Of a DNA stretch of 33,326 nucleotides, positions 14,534-23,283 are shown piece by piece. Numbering within the stretch: position 1 is the first letter of the stretch; each line of letters begins with the position of its first letter. Source of the stretch: JBASRP01 sp044866075 (GTDB lineage Bacteria > Actinomycetota > AC-67); the NCBI GenBank assembly GCA_044866075.1, contig JBIOTQ010000078.1, positions 1 to 33,326 of the forward strand. The letters are read 5' to 3'. The translations under genes and the position numbers were made by a program. A model generated the notes under the pieces. It did no database searches and was not told the origin of the DNA. It saw only the letters and a program-made list of their open reading frames with translations.

Positions 14534-15505
14534 ATGACCGTCCGCACGGCACCACCGGTCCGCACCGCGCGACCGGTCCGCACACCCCGGATCTCGGGAA
14601 TCACCATCCTGGCCAGGAAGAAACTGGCGGCTCATCGCACCGGTCTCGTCTTCGTCTCGGTCATCCCCCTGCTGGGGGTCGGAATCGCGACCTGGCATTT
14701 CTGGGGCCACGGTCTGAGCGCCACGGACGCCGGCATCTTCGCCGCGCTCTACGCGTTCACCGGGCTCGGCGTCACCGTCGGCTTCCACCGGATGCTGGCA
14801 CACCGGACCTTCGAAGCGCCGAACGCCGTCCGCGCCATCCTCGCCGCCGGCGGGTCGATGTCGATCGAGATGGGCGCCATCGACTGGGCCGCCACGCACC
14901 GCCGTCACCACGCGTACTCCGACCAGCCCGGCGACCCGCACTCGCCGCACCTGCAGGCCGAGAACGGCTGGCGCGGGATCCTCAAGGGACTCTGGTACGC
15001 GCACATGGGGTGGCTCTTCAGCAACGAGCGCACCTCGCGCGAGCGCTGGACGCCGGATCTGCTCAAGGACCCCACGATGGTCCGGATCACGGAGCTCTTC
15101 CCGTTCTTCGTGGTGCTCACGTTCGTGCTGCCGGCGCTGCTCGGGCTCGTCATCACGCGCTCGCCGACCGGCATGCTGACAGCCTTCCTCTGGGGCGGGC
15201 TCGTGCGCGTCTTCCTGCTGCACCACGTGACGTTCAGCATCAACTCGCTTTGTCACTTCTTCGGGAAGCGGCCGTACGAGACGAAGGAGAAGAGCGTCAA
15301 CTTCTGGCCGCTCGCGCTGCTGTCGTTCGGAGAGTCGTGGCACAACAACCACCACGCCTTCCCGGCGTCGGCGTACCTCGGCCTGCGCGGCTGGCAACTC
15401 GACCCCGGGAAGTGGTTGCTCAAGGTGCTGGAGTTCCTGAGGCTCGCGCGCAACCTGCGACATCCCACGCGCGACGAGATCGTCCCGGCGCGGCAACCGG
15501 CGTGA
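14534..15505 (+). CDS. Acyl-CoA (Delta9-type) fatty acid desaturase
   Basis: The 323-residue integral membrane enzyme carries the three histidine boxes of the di-iron desaturases: H85-RMLA-H90, H122-RR-H125-H126, and H270-NN-H273-H274. Hydrophobic segments lie near residues 38-55, 66-82, 190-208 and 215-230. It would insert a cis double bond, normally Delta9, into stearoyl- or palmitoyl-CoA with electrons from a ferredoxin or rubredoxin-type partner. AGGAGG lies about 9-10 bases before the ATG. The gene is first in a three-gene operon, its stop overlapping the next start as GTGA. Its product would supply the double bond that the downstream methyltransferase and reductase convert to a methyl branch. 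Expression is probably governed by the palindrome at 14463-14497. Confidence 0.93.
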   Translation: MTVRTAPPVRTARPVRTPRISGITILARKKLAAHRTGLVFVSVIPLLGVGIATWHFWGHGLSATDAGIFAALYAFTGLGVTVGFHRMLAHRTFEAPNAVRAILAAGGSMSIEMGAIDWAATHRRHHAYSDQPGDPHSPHLQAENGWRGILKGLWYAHMGWLFSNERTSRERWTPDLLKDPTMVRITELFPFFVVLTFVLPALLGLVITRSPTGMLTAFLWGGLVRVFLLHHVTFSINSLCHFFGKRPYETKEKSVNFWPLALLSFGESWHNNHHAFPASAYLGLRGWQLDPGKWLLKVLEFLRLARNLRHPTRDEIVPARQPA

Positions 15506-16875
15506 GCCCGACAGCGCTCACGGAACGCACGTCCGCGTACGAGCGGGCGCGCGACCGTCTCGCGGCCACGGTCCGCGCCGCGCCGCTGGGGCAGCGGGTT
15601 CGGCTCGCGAAGCCGACGTCGAACCTGTTCCGGTTCCGCGAGCCGAACCGCGGGATCGCGCTCGACGCGTCGCCGTTCGCTCGCGTGCTCGCCGTCTATC
15701 CGCAGGCACGTGTCGCGGAGGTCGGCGGCATGACGACCTACGAGGACCTCGTCAACGCCACGCTCGCACACGGGCTCATGCCGCTGGTCGTGCCGCAGCT
15801 CAAGACGATCACGCTCGGCGGCGCGGTGTCGGGTGTCGGGATCGAATCGACGTCGTTCCGTCACGGACTGCCGCACGAGTCGGTGCTCGAGGCCGAGGTC
15901 GTCACCGGGTCGGGCGACGTCGTCGTCGCCACACCCGACGGGCCGCACGCCGACCTGTTCCACGGGCTTCCGAACAGCTACGGCACGCTCGGATACGCGA
16001 CGCGGTTGCGGATCGAGCTCGCACCCGTTCGTCCGTTCATCGCGCTCCGTCACGAGCGGTTCGGTTCGGGGAAGGAGATCGCCGGTGCGATCGCCGACCT
16101 CGTCGAGGCGCCGGACGATACCGAGTTCCTGGACGGTGTCGCGTTCACCCCCGACGAGATGTCCCTCACGCGCGGCCGTTTCGTGGACGACGCGCCGGCG
16201 ACGAGCGACTACACGGGGGACGCCATCTACTACCGCTCGATCGCCGAGCGATCGGACGACGTCCTCACGACGCGGGACTACATCTGGCGGTGGGACACCG
16301 ACTGGTTCTGGTGCTCACGCGCCTTCGGCGTGCAGCGGCCGTTCGTGCGCAAGCTCTGGCCGCGACGCTGGCGACGCTCCGACGTGTACCGGCGGTTGAT
16401 CGCGCTCGACGATCGTTTCGGGGTCTCGCGGCGGCTGGACGGGCTGCGGGGTCGTCCGGCGTCGGAGCGCGTGATCCAGGACGTGCAGATCCCCGTCGAC
16501 CGGCTCGCGGAGTTCCTCGAGTTCCTCGATGAGCAGACCGGCCAGCGTCCCGTCTGGCTCTGTCCGTTCCGCACGCGCGACGGCCGGACGACCTGGCCGC
16601 TCTTCCCGCTCGATCCGCGGATGACCTACGTCAACGTCGGCTTCTGGGGGACCGCGCCGCTCCCGCGCGGCGCCCACGACGGTTTCCACAACCGCGCGAT
16701 CGAACGGAAGGTCGCGCAGCTGGGCGGCGCGAAGTCTCTGTACTCGACCTCGTTCTACGATCCCGAGACGTTTCACGAGCTGTACGGCGGGGAGACCTAC
16801 CGCGACTTGAAAGATAGGTACGACCCGCAGAGGACATTGCTCGACCTTTACGAGAAGACGGTTCGGGCTCGGTAA
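15502..16875 (+). CDS. bfaA: FAD-binding oxidoreductase, BfaA-like (10-methylene fatty acyl reductase)
   Basis: The 457-residue product has a PP-loop-type FAD-binding domain in the first half (AEVGGMTTYEDLV, VPQLKTITLGGAVSGVGIES, HGLPHESVLEAEVVTGSGD). A C-terminal cap ends in LYGGETYRDLKDRYDPQ, like the DHCR24/sterol-reductase family. I chose the GTG at 15502 because it overlaps the desaturase stop (GTGA). A longer frame to 14497 runs across the desaturase gene and is not real. Its place between a desaturase and a CFA-synthase-like methyltransferase matches actinobacterial tuberculostearate genes (bfaA/bfaB, also called tmsA/tmsB). There the FAD enzyme reduces the 10-methylene intermediate to the 10-methyl acid. 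The function is inferred from family and context. DUF1365, found between the two genes in Mycobacterium, is missing here. Confidence 0.82.
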   Translation: MSPTALTERTSAYERARDRLAATVRAAPLGQRVRLAKPTSNLFRFREPNRGIALDASPFARVLAVYPQARVAEVGGMTTYEDLVNATLAHGLMPLVVPQLKTITLGGAVSGVGIESTSFRHGLPHESVLEAEVVTGSGDVVVATPDGPHADLFHGLPNSYGTLGYATRLRIELAPVRPFIALRHERFGSGKEIAGAIADLVEAPDDTEFLDGVAFTPDEMSLTRGRFVDDAPATSDYTGDAIYYRSIAERSDDVLTTRDYIWRWDTDWFWCSRAFGVQRPFVRKLWPRRWRRSDVYRRLIALDDRFGVSRRLDGLRGRPASERVIQDVQIPVDRLAEFLEFLDEQTGQRPVWLCPFRTRDGRTTWPLFPLDPRMTYVNVGFWGTAPLPRGAHDGFHNRAIERKVAQLGGAKSLYSTSFYDPETFHELYGGETYRDLKDRYDPQRTLLDLYEKTVRAR

Positions 16876-16886
16876 GGAGGCTCGCG

Positions 16887-18131
16887 ATGCCGCTCGCCGA
16901 CGTCGTGCAGGGGTTCATCGGATCGCCTCGGATCCGCGTGGAATCGTTCGATGGATCCCGCGCAGGGCCGGCAGATGCTCCGGTCGCGCTGCGGCTCGCC
17001 TCGCCCCGGGCGCTCTCGTATCTGGTGCGGTCGCCGGGCGAGCTCGGACTCGCCCGCGCCTACGTCGCGGGCGAGATCGCGATCGAAGGCGACATGTACA
17101 CGGCGCTCGAGGCGATGGGGGAGAGGCCGACCGACGCCCGCACGGTGATCACCGTTCTCCGCCGGATCGGTTTGCCGTCGGTCGCGCGCGCCGCGCTGGC
17201 CCGCGTGCCCAAGCCCGCGCAAGAGGTGAAGCTGCGCGGACGGCGCCACTCGAAGAGTCGCGACGCGCGTGCGATCGCACACCACTATGACGTCTCGAAT
17301 CGCTTCTACGAGATGATCCTCGGCCCGTCGATGGCCTACACGTGCGCCTGCTACCCGCGGGAGGACGCGACCCTGGAGGAGGCGCAGGAGTACAAGTTCG
17401 ACCTCGTTTGCCGAAAGATCGGTTTGAAACCCGGGATGACCCTCCTCGACGTCGGCTGCGGCTGGGGCGGGATGGTGATGCACGCCGCGCGGCACTACGG
17501 CGTGAACGCGCTCGGCGTGACGCTGTCCCGCGCACAGGCGGAATGGGCGGCGAAGGCGATCGCCGAAGCGGGGCTCGCCGATCGGGCCGAGGTCCGCCAC
17601 CTCGATTACCGCGACGCGCCCGACGTTCCCGGCGGGTACGACGCGATCTCGTCGATCGGGCTCACCGAGCACATCGGCCGTGCGCAGCTCCCGTCGTACT
17701 TCGCCTTCCTCCACCGCAAGCTGCGACCGGGAGGCCGGCTGCTCAACCACGCGATCATGCGCACCACGACGACGCAGCGCGCCGCGTTCGATCGCGGATT
17801 CATCAACCGTTACGTGTTCCCCGACGGTGAGCTGCACGGCGTCGGTCACGTGATCTCGGTGATGCAGAACGCCGGCTTCGAGGTTCACCACGAGGAGAAC
17901 CTCCGCGAACACTACGCGCGGACGCTCGCCGCGTGGGGCGCGAACCTCGACGAGAAGTGGGACGCGTGCGTCGACGAAGTAGGAGCCGAGATCGCGCGCG
18001 TGTGGCGTCTCTACATGGCCGGCTCTCGTCTGTCGTTCGCGCAGCACCGCCTCGAGCTCCATCAGGTGCTGGGCGTGAAGGTCGGCGCCGACGGCGCGTC
18101 GGGGATGGCGATCAGGCCCGATTGGGAGTGA
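16887..18131 (+). CDS. bfaB: SAM-dependent methyltransferase, CFA synthase/BfaB-like
   Basis: The 414-residue product belongs to the cyclopropane/mycolic acid synthase family. It has a ~100-residue N-terminal region, then HHYDVSNRFYEMILGPSMAYTC (abbreviated here as HHYDVSN...MAYTC), the SAM site LLDVGCGWGG, SIGLTEHIG, and the C-terminal INRYVFPDGELHGVGHV. These enzymes transfer a methyl group from SAM to a double bond of a phospholipid acyl chain. With a BfaA-type reductase next door, the likely product is a 10-methylene then 10-methyl chain rather than a cyclopropane. AAGGAGG lies 8 bases before the ATG, and the gap to the reductase gene is 11 bases. It is the last gene of the operon; no clear terminator is seen in 18132-18218. 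Confidence 0.88.
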   Translation: MPLADVVQGFIGSPRIRVESFDGSRAGPADAPVALRLASPRALSYLVRSPGELGLARAYVAGEIAIEGDMYTALEAMGERPTDARTVITVLRRIGLPSVARAALARVPKPAQEVKLRGRRHSKSRDARAIAHHYDVSNRFYEMILGPSMAYTCACYPREDATLEEAQEYKFDLVCRKIGLKPGMTLLDVGCGWGGMVMHAARHYGVNALGVTLSRAQAEWAAKAIAEAGLADRAEVRHLDYRDAPDVPGGYDAISSIGLTEHIGRAQLPSYFAFLHRKLRPGGRLLNHAIMRTTTTQRAAFDRGFINRYVFPDGELHGVGHVISVMQNAGFEVHHEENLREHYARTLAAWGANLDEKWDACVDEVGAEIARVWRLYMAGSRLSFAQHRLELHQVLGVKVGADGASGMAIRPDWE

Positions 18132-18218
18132 CCTGCACCGATTTGGGGATGACGGACGGGCTGCGCATGACCAGGGCGCGATCGACCGATAATGGGATCG
18201 TGAGTGAGGCGACCGGGT

Positions 18219-19382
18219 TCACCCAGGCGGCGACCGGGTCCCGGTGCGCTTCGGTTTGAAGAACCTCCAGTTCCCGGGTTGGCCGGCGAGCACCCACCCG
18301 CGGTGCGTCTTCAGACCGTGATGCCAGCGGCATAAGCGGGCGAGGTTCTCGAGCCTCGTCGCTCCGCCTTGTCCGAGCGGGACGACATGATCGATCTCGA
18401 GGCCGTCTCTCTCGTCGCAATCGGGAACGACGCATGTCTGATCTCGGGACTCCAACGCGGTTCGTACGCGCGCCGGGATCGTACGCCCGAAATGACTGAC
18501 CGCCCGCACGTCGGCGCCGTCGGTCAACACCGCTTTGATCACACCGTCGGACGCGAGACGTTGAGCCGTAGGAACAGGGACCGGTCCGAAGCCAGAAATC
18601 CGACAGGTCTCGCCGGCCTCAACCCGTCCCCGTTTCCGCACGGCTTCGTCGACGTGCACGTGGACGATCGCGCGGGGGCCGGGCGTCGTCTGATCGGCCA
18701 GGGATACCAGCGCGTCGGCGGCCCAAGCCTCACGGCCTTCGTGTGATCCCGAGCGCTGCGCCTGGTCGAACAATGCGCGCGACCGCGCCTGGATCGTCGC
18801 GATCAGCGGCGCTCCAGCGTCAGGCGTCAGGCGAGCATCGAGCCGCACAGCACCGTCCGGGTCGGACCAATGCCGTAGGTAACGACTCCGATGGAGACGT
18901 TCGTCTGCATCTTCATCTCGTGTCGCTGATGCGATCACGGAGCGACACTGCTCGCGTTATCCTGCAACCGATCCGTCAGTTGCCGTCTTTAAGAGTCCCT
19001 TCTCTGCAGTTGGATCGGCCGATGCGGCGCGAGCGATCTCTGCGGCTTGGAGCTGCGACAACGCGCCGGTCTTGAATGCCTGGGACGTTGCGGGCAACCC
19101 TTCGAGCCGCCGCGCCGTCTCGAGTGAACCGACCGCCGCCGCGACCGTCGTCTGCGCGTGCGACGCGACCCAGTGCGCGGGCGTCCGGTACCCCTGTTGC
19201 ATCCACAGCCGGCCCTTCTCGACCCGTCGTGCCGCGAGCGTCCGCCCCGCCGTCGAGCTCCGCTCAAGTTCTGCGAACGCATCGACGAGCCGCGCCGCAT
19301 CGCGCTCATCGACCACGTTGTCGATGCATCGCACGACATCACGCGCCATCGCGATCGCAGATTCCAATCGATCGATGCTCAC
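18219..19382 (-). pseudogene. DUF222/HNH endonuclease gene interrupted by one in-frame stop
   Basis: A single reading frame of 388 codons from GTG 19382 encodes an N-terminal DUF222 helical domain (AAEIARAASADPTAEKG near the break) and a C-terminal HNH nuclease domain. The latter has CVVPDCDERDGLEIDHVVP followed by LARLCRWHHGLKT, with zinc cysteines and the catalytic His. A TAA at 18957-18959, after TDGSVAG, breaks it in the same frame. The next residues REQCRSVIASATRDE continue the family consensus, where LRxEC is normal, so TTA (Leu) to TAA would explain the break. Both halves together have the usual family length of 370-450. Such genes are multicopy in Actinobacteria and thought to be mobile-element-like. 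A separate HNH polypeptide could start from GTG 18936-18938. Confidence 0.85.
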
Positions 19383-19433
19383 ACGACGGCACTACAACCC
19401 AGGTGTGACATGAAAGACCGTTGCGACCGACGC

Positions 19434-19871
19434 CTACTCGTCCGACTCGACGATCCGCCGGGCCGCCAGCAACGACGCCCACGCGTTCCGCGCGATCGTC
19501 TTGGCGGCGAGCCGTTCGACGAACTTCCCGATGAAACCGCCGCCGATGTCGTAGTCGATCTCGAGACGGAGTTCCGTCGTTCCATCGATCGGCGCGAGGA
19601 GCCATCGGCCTGATTGGCGCACGCCGCTATGTGCGGTCCATTCGATGCAGACCGGCTCTTCCCAGCGCGTCACCTCGACGACGCCGCCGACCTCCACCGA
19701 ACCGACCTTCATCAGCGTTCGGTAGCGCGCGCCGACACCCGTCGACGGCTCGGTCAGCGGTTTCCACGTCGTCATCCCAGCGAGGAACGACGAGTAGCGC
19801 GAGGGATCGCCGACGAGCGCGAAGACCTCCTTCGGCTCGCGATCGATGTGGATCGTCTGCGCGACGCGCAT
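19434..19871 (-). CDS. SRPBCC (polyketide cyclase/START-like) family protein
   Basis: The 145-residue product has the SRPBCC helix-grip pattern: an N-terminal IHIDREPKEVFALVGDPSRY, FLAGMTTWKPL, GARYRTLMKVG, strands through RWEEPVCIEWTAHSG, and a long C-terminal helix (FVERLAAKTIARNAWASLL). It probably binds a hydrophobic ligand in its cavity; the ligand and any catalytic role are unknown. ATG 19871 overlaps the acyltransferase stop as TGATG, with GTG 19874 an alternative, and no Shine-Dalgarno is visible. Translation is therefore probably coupled to the acyltransferase. This pairing suggests a link to lipid handling, which is inference only. Confidence 0.85.
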   Translation of the reverse strand: MRVAQTIHIDREPKEVFALVGDPSRYSSFLAGMTTWKPLTEPSTGVGARYRTLMKVGSVEVGGVVEVTRWEEPVCIEWTAHSGVRQSGRWLLAPIDGTTELRLEIDYDIGGGFIGKFVERLAAKTIARNAWASLLAARRIVESDE

Positions 19872-20731
19872 CACAGGAAAGGAGGCAGCATTCGTTCGGC
19901 GGCGAGCGCCGTGAGCGTCTCCTGCATTCGGCCGGTCACGTAGCGGTACGCCTCGTCGTCGTCTTCGCCGAACCTCGCGCCGACGTCGATCGGATCGAGC
20001 ACCTCGAGGCGGATCTTCGCCGGCGTCGGGAGGTGGCCGAGGAAGTCGCCGACGTTGATCCCCCAGGGCAGCGCGATCGACACGGGAAGCACCTTCAATC
20101 GCGCGAGACGATCCAGACGCAGCGCCTTCGCGATCCGCCGCCCGTCCGTCAGGGGCAGGTACGTGTCGTGCCCGCCGGCCGCGACGACCGGAACGATCGG
20201 TACACCGGTCTCACGCGCCAGCCGCAGGAACCCTTTGCGTCCGTCGAAGCGGATCTCGTGGCGTGCGCTGTACGGACGGTGGACCTCGACGTCGCCGCCG
20301 GGATACACGAGGACGCACGCGTCGCGGTCGAAGGCCTGCTTCGCCGCGTCGGGCCCGGCCGTGATGATGCCCCACTTCTTGGCGAGGTTGCCGAGGATCG
20401 GCCAGGATGTCACGAGCGCGTGCGCCAGCGAGTACAGCGGCCGGTCGACGCCGAAGTAGCTGTTGAACGCCAGGGAGAAGACGATGCTGTCCGGCGTCAT
20501 GTTCCCGCCGGAATGGTTGGCGACGAACAGCACCGGACCTTGCTCCGGGATGCGATCCATCCCGCGCACCTCGGCCCGGAAGTACACTGTGGTCAGCAGC
20601 CACATGAGCGGCAGCTGGTTGCGGATGTACTCGGGGTCGCGCGCATCGAGATCGGCGGCGGCGCCGCGAACGAGATGGTCGCTGTCACGGACGGCCATGA
20701 CGAACGCCAGTCTAGTATCGTCACTCGCCAT
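19871..20731 (-). CDS. Lysophospholipid/diacylglycerol-type acyltransferase (PlsC superfamily)
   Basis: The 286-residue product is an LPLAT-superfamily enzyme. The acceptor block is VLFVANHSGGNMTPDSIV, carrying the catalytic His, with Asp spaced further away than in the HX4D of PlsC. The conserved block CVLVYPGGDVEVHRP and a GVPIVPVVAAGG segment follow, all as in MGAT/DGAT-like members. It would transfer an acyl group from acyl-CoA to a glycerolipid acceptor at the membrane. The ATG at 20731 overlaps the divergent thioesterase's ATG in a CATG, which is mechanically awkward; the in-frame ATG at 20698 is an alternative. The stop overlaps the SRPBCC start. Confidence 0.88.
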   Translation of the reverse strand: MASDDTRLAFVMAVRDSDHLVRGAAADLDARDPEYIRNQLPLMWLLTTVYFRAEVRGMDRIPEQGPVLFVANHSGGNMTPDSIVFSLAFNSYFGVDRPLYSLAHALVTSWPILGNLAKKWGIITAGPDAAKQAFDRDACVLVYPGGDVEVHRPYSARHEIRFDGRKGFLRLARETGVPIVPVVAAGGHDTYLPLTDGRRIAKALRLDRLARLKVLPVSIALPWGINVGDFLGHLPTPAKIRLEVLDPIDVGARFGEDDDEAYRYVTGRMQETLTALAAERMLPPFL

Positions 20732-21173
20732 GAAGGCACCCCGCTTCGAGCACTTCGATCAAGAGGTCGCCGACGCGTTCGTGCGCATCCACAAGGAACA
20801 GACCGGTCTTCCCAAGTTCCTCGGGCTCCGCGTGGAGGAAGTCCAAGCCGGTCGCATGCTCGTCTCGATCGAAGCGCGTAAGGAGTTCCACAATCCCTTC
20901 GGCAGCATGCACGGCGGGGTGATCGCCGGTCTCGTGGATCACGTCCTCGGCGCGGTCCTCTACCCCGTGATCCCGCGCGGCTATTGGGCCGCGACCACGG
21001 AGTTCAAGCTCAACTACCTCGCCCCGGTGCGGGAGGGAACGGTGACGGCCGAGGCGAACATCATCTCGATGACGAAACGCACCGCGGTCGTTCGCGTGGA
21101 GGTGACCAACGACGGCCGTCCGGTGTGCGCCGCGCAAGGGACGGTGCTGATACAGCAGCCGAAGGGGGCGTGA
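20730..21173 (+). CDS. PaaI-family hotdog thioesterase
   Basis: The 147-residue product has a hotdog domain with FGSMHGGVIAGLVDHVLGAV as its active-site helix region, LGLRVEEVQAGRMLVSIEAR before it, and ATTEFKLNYLAPVREGTV plus RTAVVRVEVTNDGRPVCAAQ after. It probably hydrolyses an acyl-CoA thioester. The ATG at 20730 is offset by one base from the ATG of the opposite acyltransferase, and neither start has a clear ribosome site. A -10-like TAGTAT at 20713-20718 would give a nearly leaderless message. The F420-type oxidoreductase starts 2 bases after its stop, so they form an operon. Confidence 0.9.
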   Translation: MKAPRFEHFDQEVADAFVRIHKEQTGLPKFLGLRVEEVQAGRMLVSIEARKEFHNPFGSMHGGVIAGLVDHVLGAVLYPVIPRGYWAATTEFKLNYLAPVREGTVTAEANIISMTKRTAVVRVEVTNDGRPVCAAQGTVLIQQPKGA

Positions 21174-21175
21174 CG

Positions 21176-22102
21176 ATGCGCATCGGACTGCAGATCCCGA
21201 ACTTCACGTTCGACGGTCCCGAGAACGAGATATTCGATCGGGTGAGCGCGCTCGCACAGGCGGCGGAGGAGTCCGGCTTCGACTCCGTTTACGTGATGGA
21301 CCACTTCTACCAGCTGCCGGCGCTCGGCGGACCGGACAGGCCGATGCTCGAGGCGTACACGACCCTCGGCGCGATCGCCGCGCGCACGTCGCGCGTGCGA
21401 CTAGGAGCCTTGGTCGGGGGCGTCACGTACCGCAACCCCTCGCTCGTTGCGAAGGCGGCGACGACGCTGGACGTGATCTCGAAGGGACGGGCGATCCTCG
21501 GCTTCGGCGCCGCGTGGTACGACGTCGAACACGAGGGCCTCGGCTTCGACTTCCCCCCGGTGCGCGAGCGCATGGACCGGCTCGAGGAGGCCGTGCAGAT
21601 CATCCGCGCGATGTTCCGCGAGGAGGCGCCGAACTTCTCGGGGCGGTACTACCGGATCAAGGAGGCGCGCAACGTCCCGCGCCCGGTCCAGGCCGGCGGA
21701 CCGCCGATCATGATCGGCGGCGGCGGAGAGCGGCGCACGCTTCGGATCGTCGCGGAGCACGCCGACATCTGCAATCTTTTCGGCGACCCGGAGACGATCC
21801 GGCACAAGCTCGATGTGCTGCGCGAGCACTGCGACGCCGTCGGCCGCGACTACTCGGAGATCGTCAAGTCCCGGCTGGCGACGCTGATCATCGCCGACAC
21901 GGAGGAGCAGGCGGCCGCGACGCGCGAGCAGATGGCGCGCATCACCGCCCGCGGCACGAGCTGGTCGGTCGGCACCGAGAAGGAGATCCTGATGCAGGTC
22001 GAGGAGCTGCAGGCGGCCGGCATCGAGTACTTCATCTTCAACCTGCCCCTCGGCGGTCCCGACGCCGTCCGGCGGGCGGGCGAGCTGCTCCTGTCGCGCT
22101 GA
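21176..22102 (+). CDS. LLM class F420-dependent oxidoreductase
   Basis: The 308-residue product is a luciferase-like TIM-barrel flavin/F420 oxidoreductase. It has an MRIGLQIPNFTF start, FDSVYVMDHFYQLP, RLGALVGGVTYRNPSLVAK with LDVISKGRAILGFGAAWYD, and PIMIGGGGERRTLRIVAEHAD, all typical of F420-dependent members in Actinobacteria. The substrate is unknown; hydride transfer to or from a small organic molecule is expected. It begins 2 bases after the thioesterase stop, with a GGGGG run 7 bases before the ATG. The stop is 6 bases from the end of the convergent methyltransferase gene. Confidence 0.93.
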   Translation: MRIGLQIPNFTFDGPENEIFDRVSALAQAAEESGFDSVYVMDHFYQLPALGGPDRPMLEAYTTLGAIAARTSRVRLGALVGGVTYRNPSLVAKAATTLDVISKGRAILGFGAAWYDVEHEGLGFDFPPVRERMDRLEEAVQIIRAMFREEAPNFSGRYYRIKEARNVPRPVQAGGPPIMIGGGGERRTLRIVAEHADICNLFGDPETIRHKLDVLREHCDAVGRDYSEIVKSRLATLIIADTEEQAAATREQMARITARGTSWSVGTEKEILMQVEELQAAGIEYFIFNLPLGGPDAVRRAGELLLSR

Positions 22103-22108
22103 GCCGCT

Positions 22109-23221
22109 TCAGGCCGTTCTCAGCTCGAGGACGTGGAACTGCGACGGCAGCGTGATATCGCGCGCGATGTGGAAGCCTGCCCGAGCGAACAAGGATTCGA
22201 ACTGATCTTTGGTGCGCTCGCGGCCCAGACCCGAGGTGACGAGCATCACGAGATCGAACGACCGCGCGAACTGATCGGCCGGAGAAGGTTCCTCCGAGAG
22301 GACGTTCTCGATGACGAGCACGCGGCCGCCGGGCGCCATCGCGCGCCTGACGTTGGACAGGATCGTGACGCATGAATCGTCGTCCCAGTCGTGGACGATC
22401 GCTTGCATCATGTAGGTGTCGCAGCCGGCCGGCACCTCCTCGAGGAAACTGCCCGCGACGATCTCCACCCGGTCCAGCACACCGCGCTCCGCAAGTGCCG
22501 CGCGCGCCTGCTCGGCGACCGGCGGCAGATCGAACAGCACGGCGCGGACGTTCCGGTGAACGGCCAGGATCTCGGCGAGCATCCCGCCGGTCCCGCCGCC
22601 CACGTCGCAGAGGCGCGTCACCGTCGAGAAGTCGTAGCCCTTGGCCAGGATGGGGCCGGCGATCCGTGACGTCGCGGCGAGGGCCCGACTGAAGGTCTCG
22701 CCTGCGGCCGGGTTGGAAACGGTCAGGTAGTCCCAGAACTCGACGCCGAACGCCTCTCCCGCGGCGCTGTGTCCGGTCGTGAGCGAATGGCGGGCGTGGT
22801 TCCACATATCCCAGTGCCAGTCCGAGGCGAAGAAGCGGGCCCAGTCCCGCATGGACTCGGGATGGTCGCTGCGGAGGGTCGAGGACACGGCGTTGTTCTC
22901 GTAGCGGCCGTCGCCCGTACGGGCGAGCAGACCCCGGGACACCAGGAAGGCGAGCGCCCGATCGAGCGCGTCCGCGTCGACACCGGCCTCGGCCGCGAGG
23001 TGCGCCGCCGCGCGAGGACCGCCCGCGAGCAGATCGGCGATCCCGAGATCCGCCACGAGCGAGACGACCTTCGCCTCCACGAGTCCGTTCATGCGCTCCA
23101 TGATCAGAAGGGGCGGCGGGACCATACGACCGTGGAAAAGGTGGAGCGCGTTCCGGACCTTCATCCCAGGGCGGGTGAGCCATGTGGGGGGTACGCGCGA
23201 CCTTCTCATCCCTGCGGACAT
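22109..23221 (-). CDS. O-methyltransferase family 2-type SAM-dependent methyltransferase
   Basis: The 370-residue product has an N-terminal winged-helix dimerisation domain (VSLVADLGIADLLAGG, FLVSRGLLARTGDGRYE) and a C-terminal SAM domain: LCDVGGGTGGMLAEIL, RAVLFDLPPV, AIVHDWDDDSCVTIL and RVLVIENVL. The His of HDWDDD is the usual catalytic base of plant-type and CrtF/hydroxyneurosporene O-methyltransferases. The substrate is unknown, perhaps a phenolic or polyketide hydroxyl. ATG 23221 was chosen because GGGGAGG is 6-7 bases upstream; the frame runs further to 23389 through low-conservation sequence. It stands alone between the convergent LLM gene and the divergent protease gene. Confidence 0.88.
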   Translation of the reverse strand: MSAGMRRSRVPPTWLTRPGMKVRNALHLFHGRMVPPPLLIMERMNGLVEAKVVSLVADLGIADLLAGGPRAAAHLAAEAGVDADALDRALAFLVSRGLLARTGDGRYENNAVSSTLRSDHPESMRDWARFFASDWHWDMWNHARHSLTTGHSAAGEAFGVEFWDYLTVSNPAAGETFSRALAATSRIAGPILAKGYDFSTVTRLCDVGGGTGGMLAEILAVHRNVRAVLFDLPPVAEQARAALAERGVLDRVEIVAGSFLEEVPAGCDTYMMQAIVHDWDDDSCVTILSNVRRAMAPGGRVLVIENVLSEEPSPADQFARSFDLVMLVTSGLGRERTKDQFESLFARAGFHIARDITLPSQFHVLELRTA

Positions 23222-23283
23222 AGCCTCCCTCCCCGGGGCCGGATGGTCGGCCAAGTCTAGGGCGACCGGTCTAGAGAGTCCCG

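Noticed and set aside
18132..18218. Terminator after the methyltransferase operon
   Set aside because: Only a weak CGATC/GATCG repeat is seen, without a strong stem or T-run.
18957..18975. Frameshift in the DUF222-HNH gene
   Set aside because: Both halves are in the same frame; only a TAA codon separates them, so it is a nonsense change.
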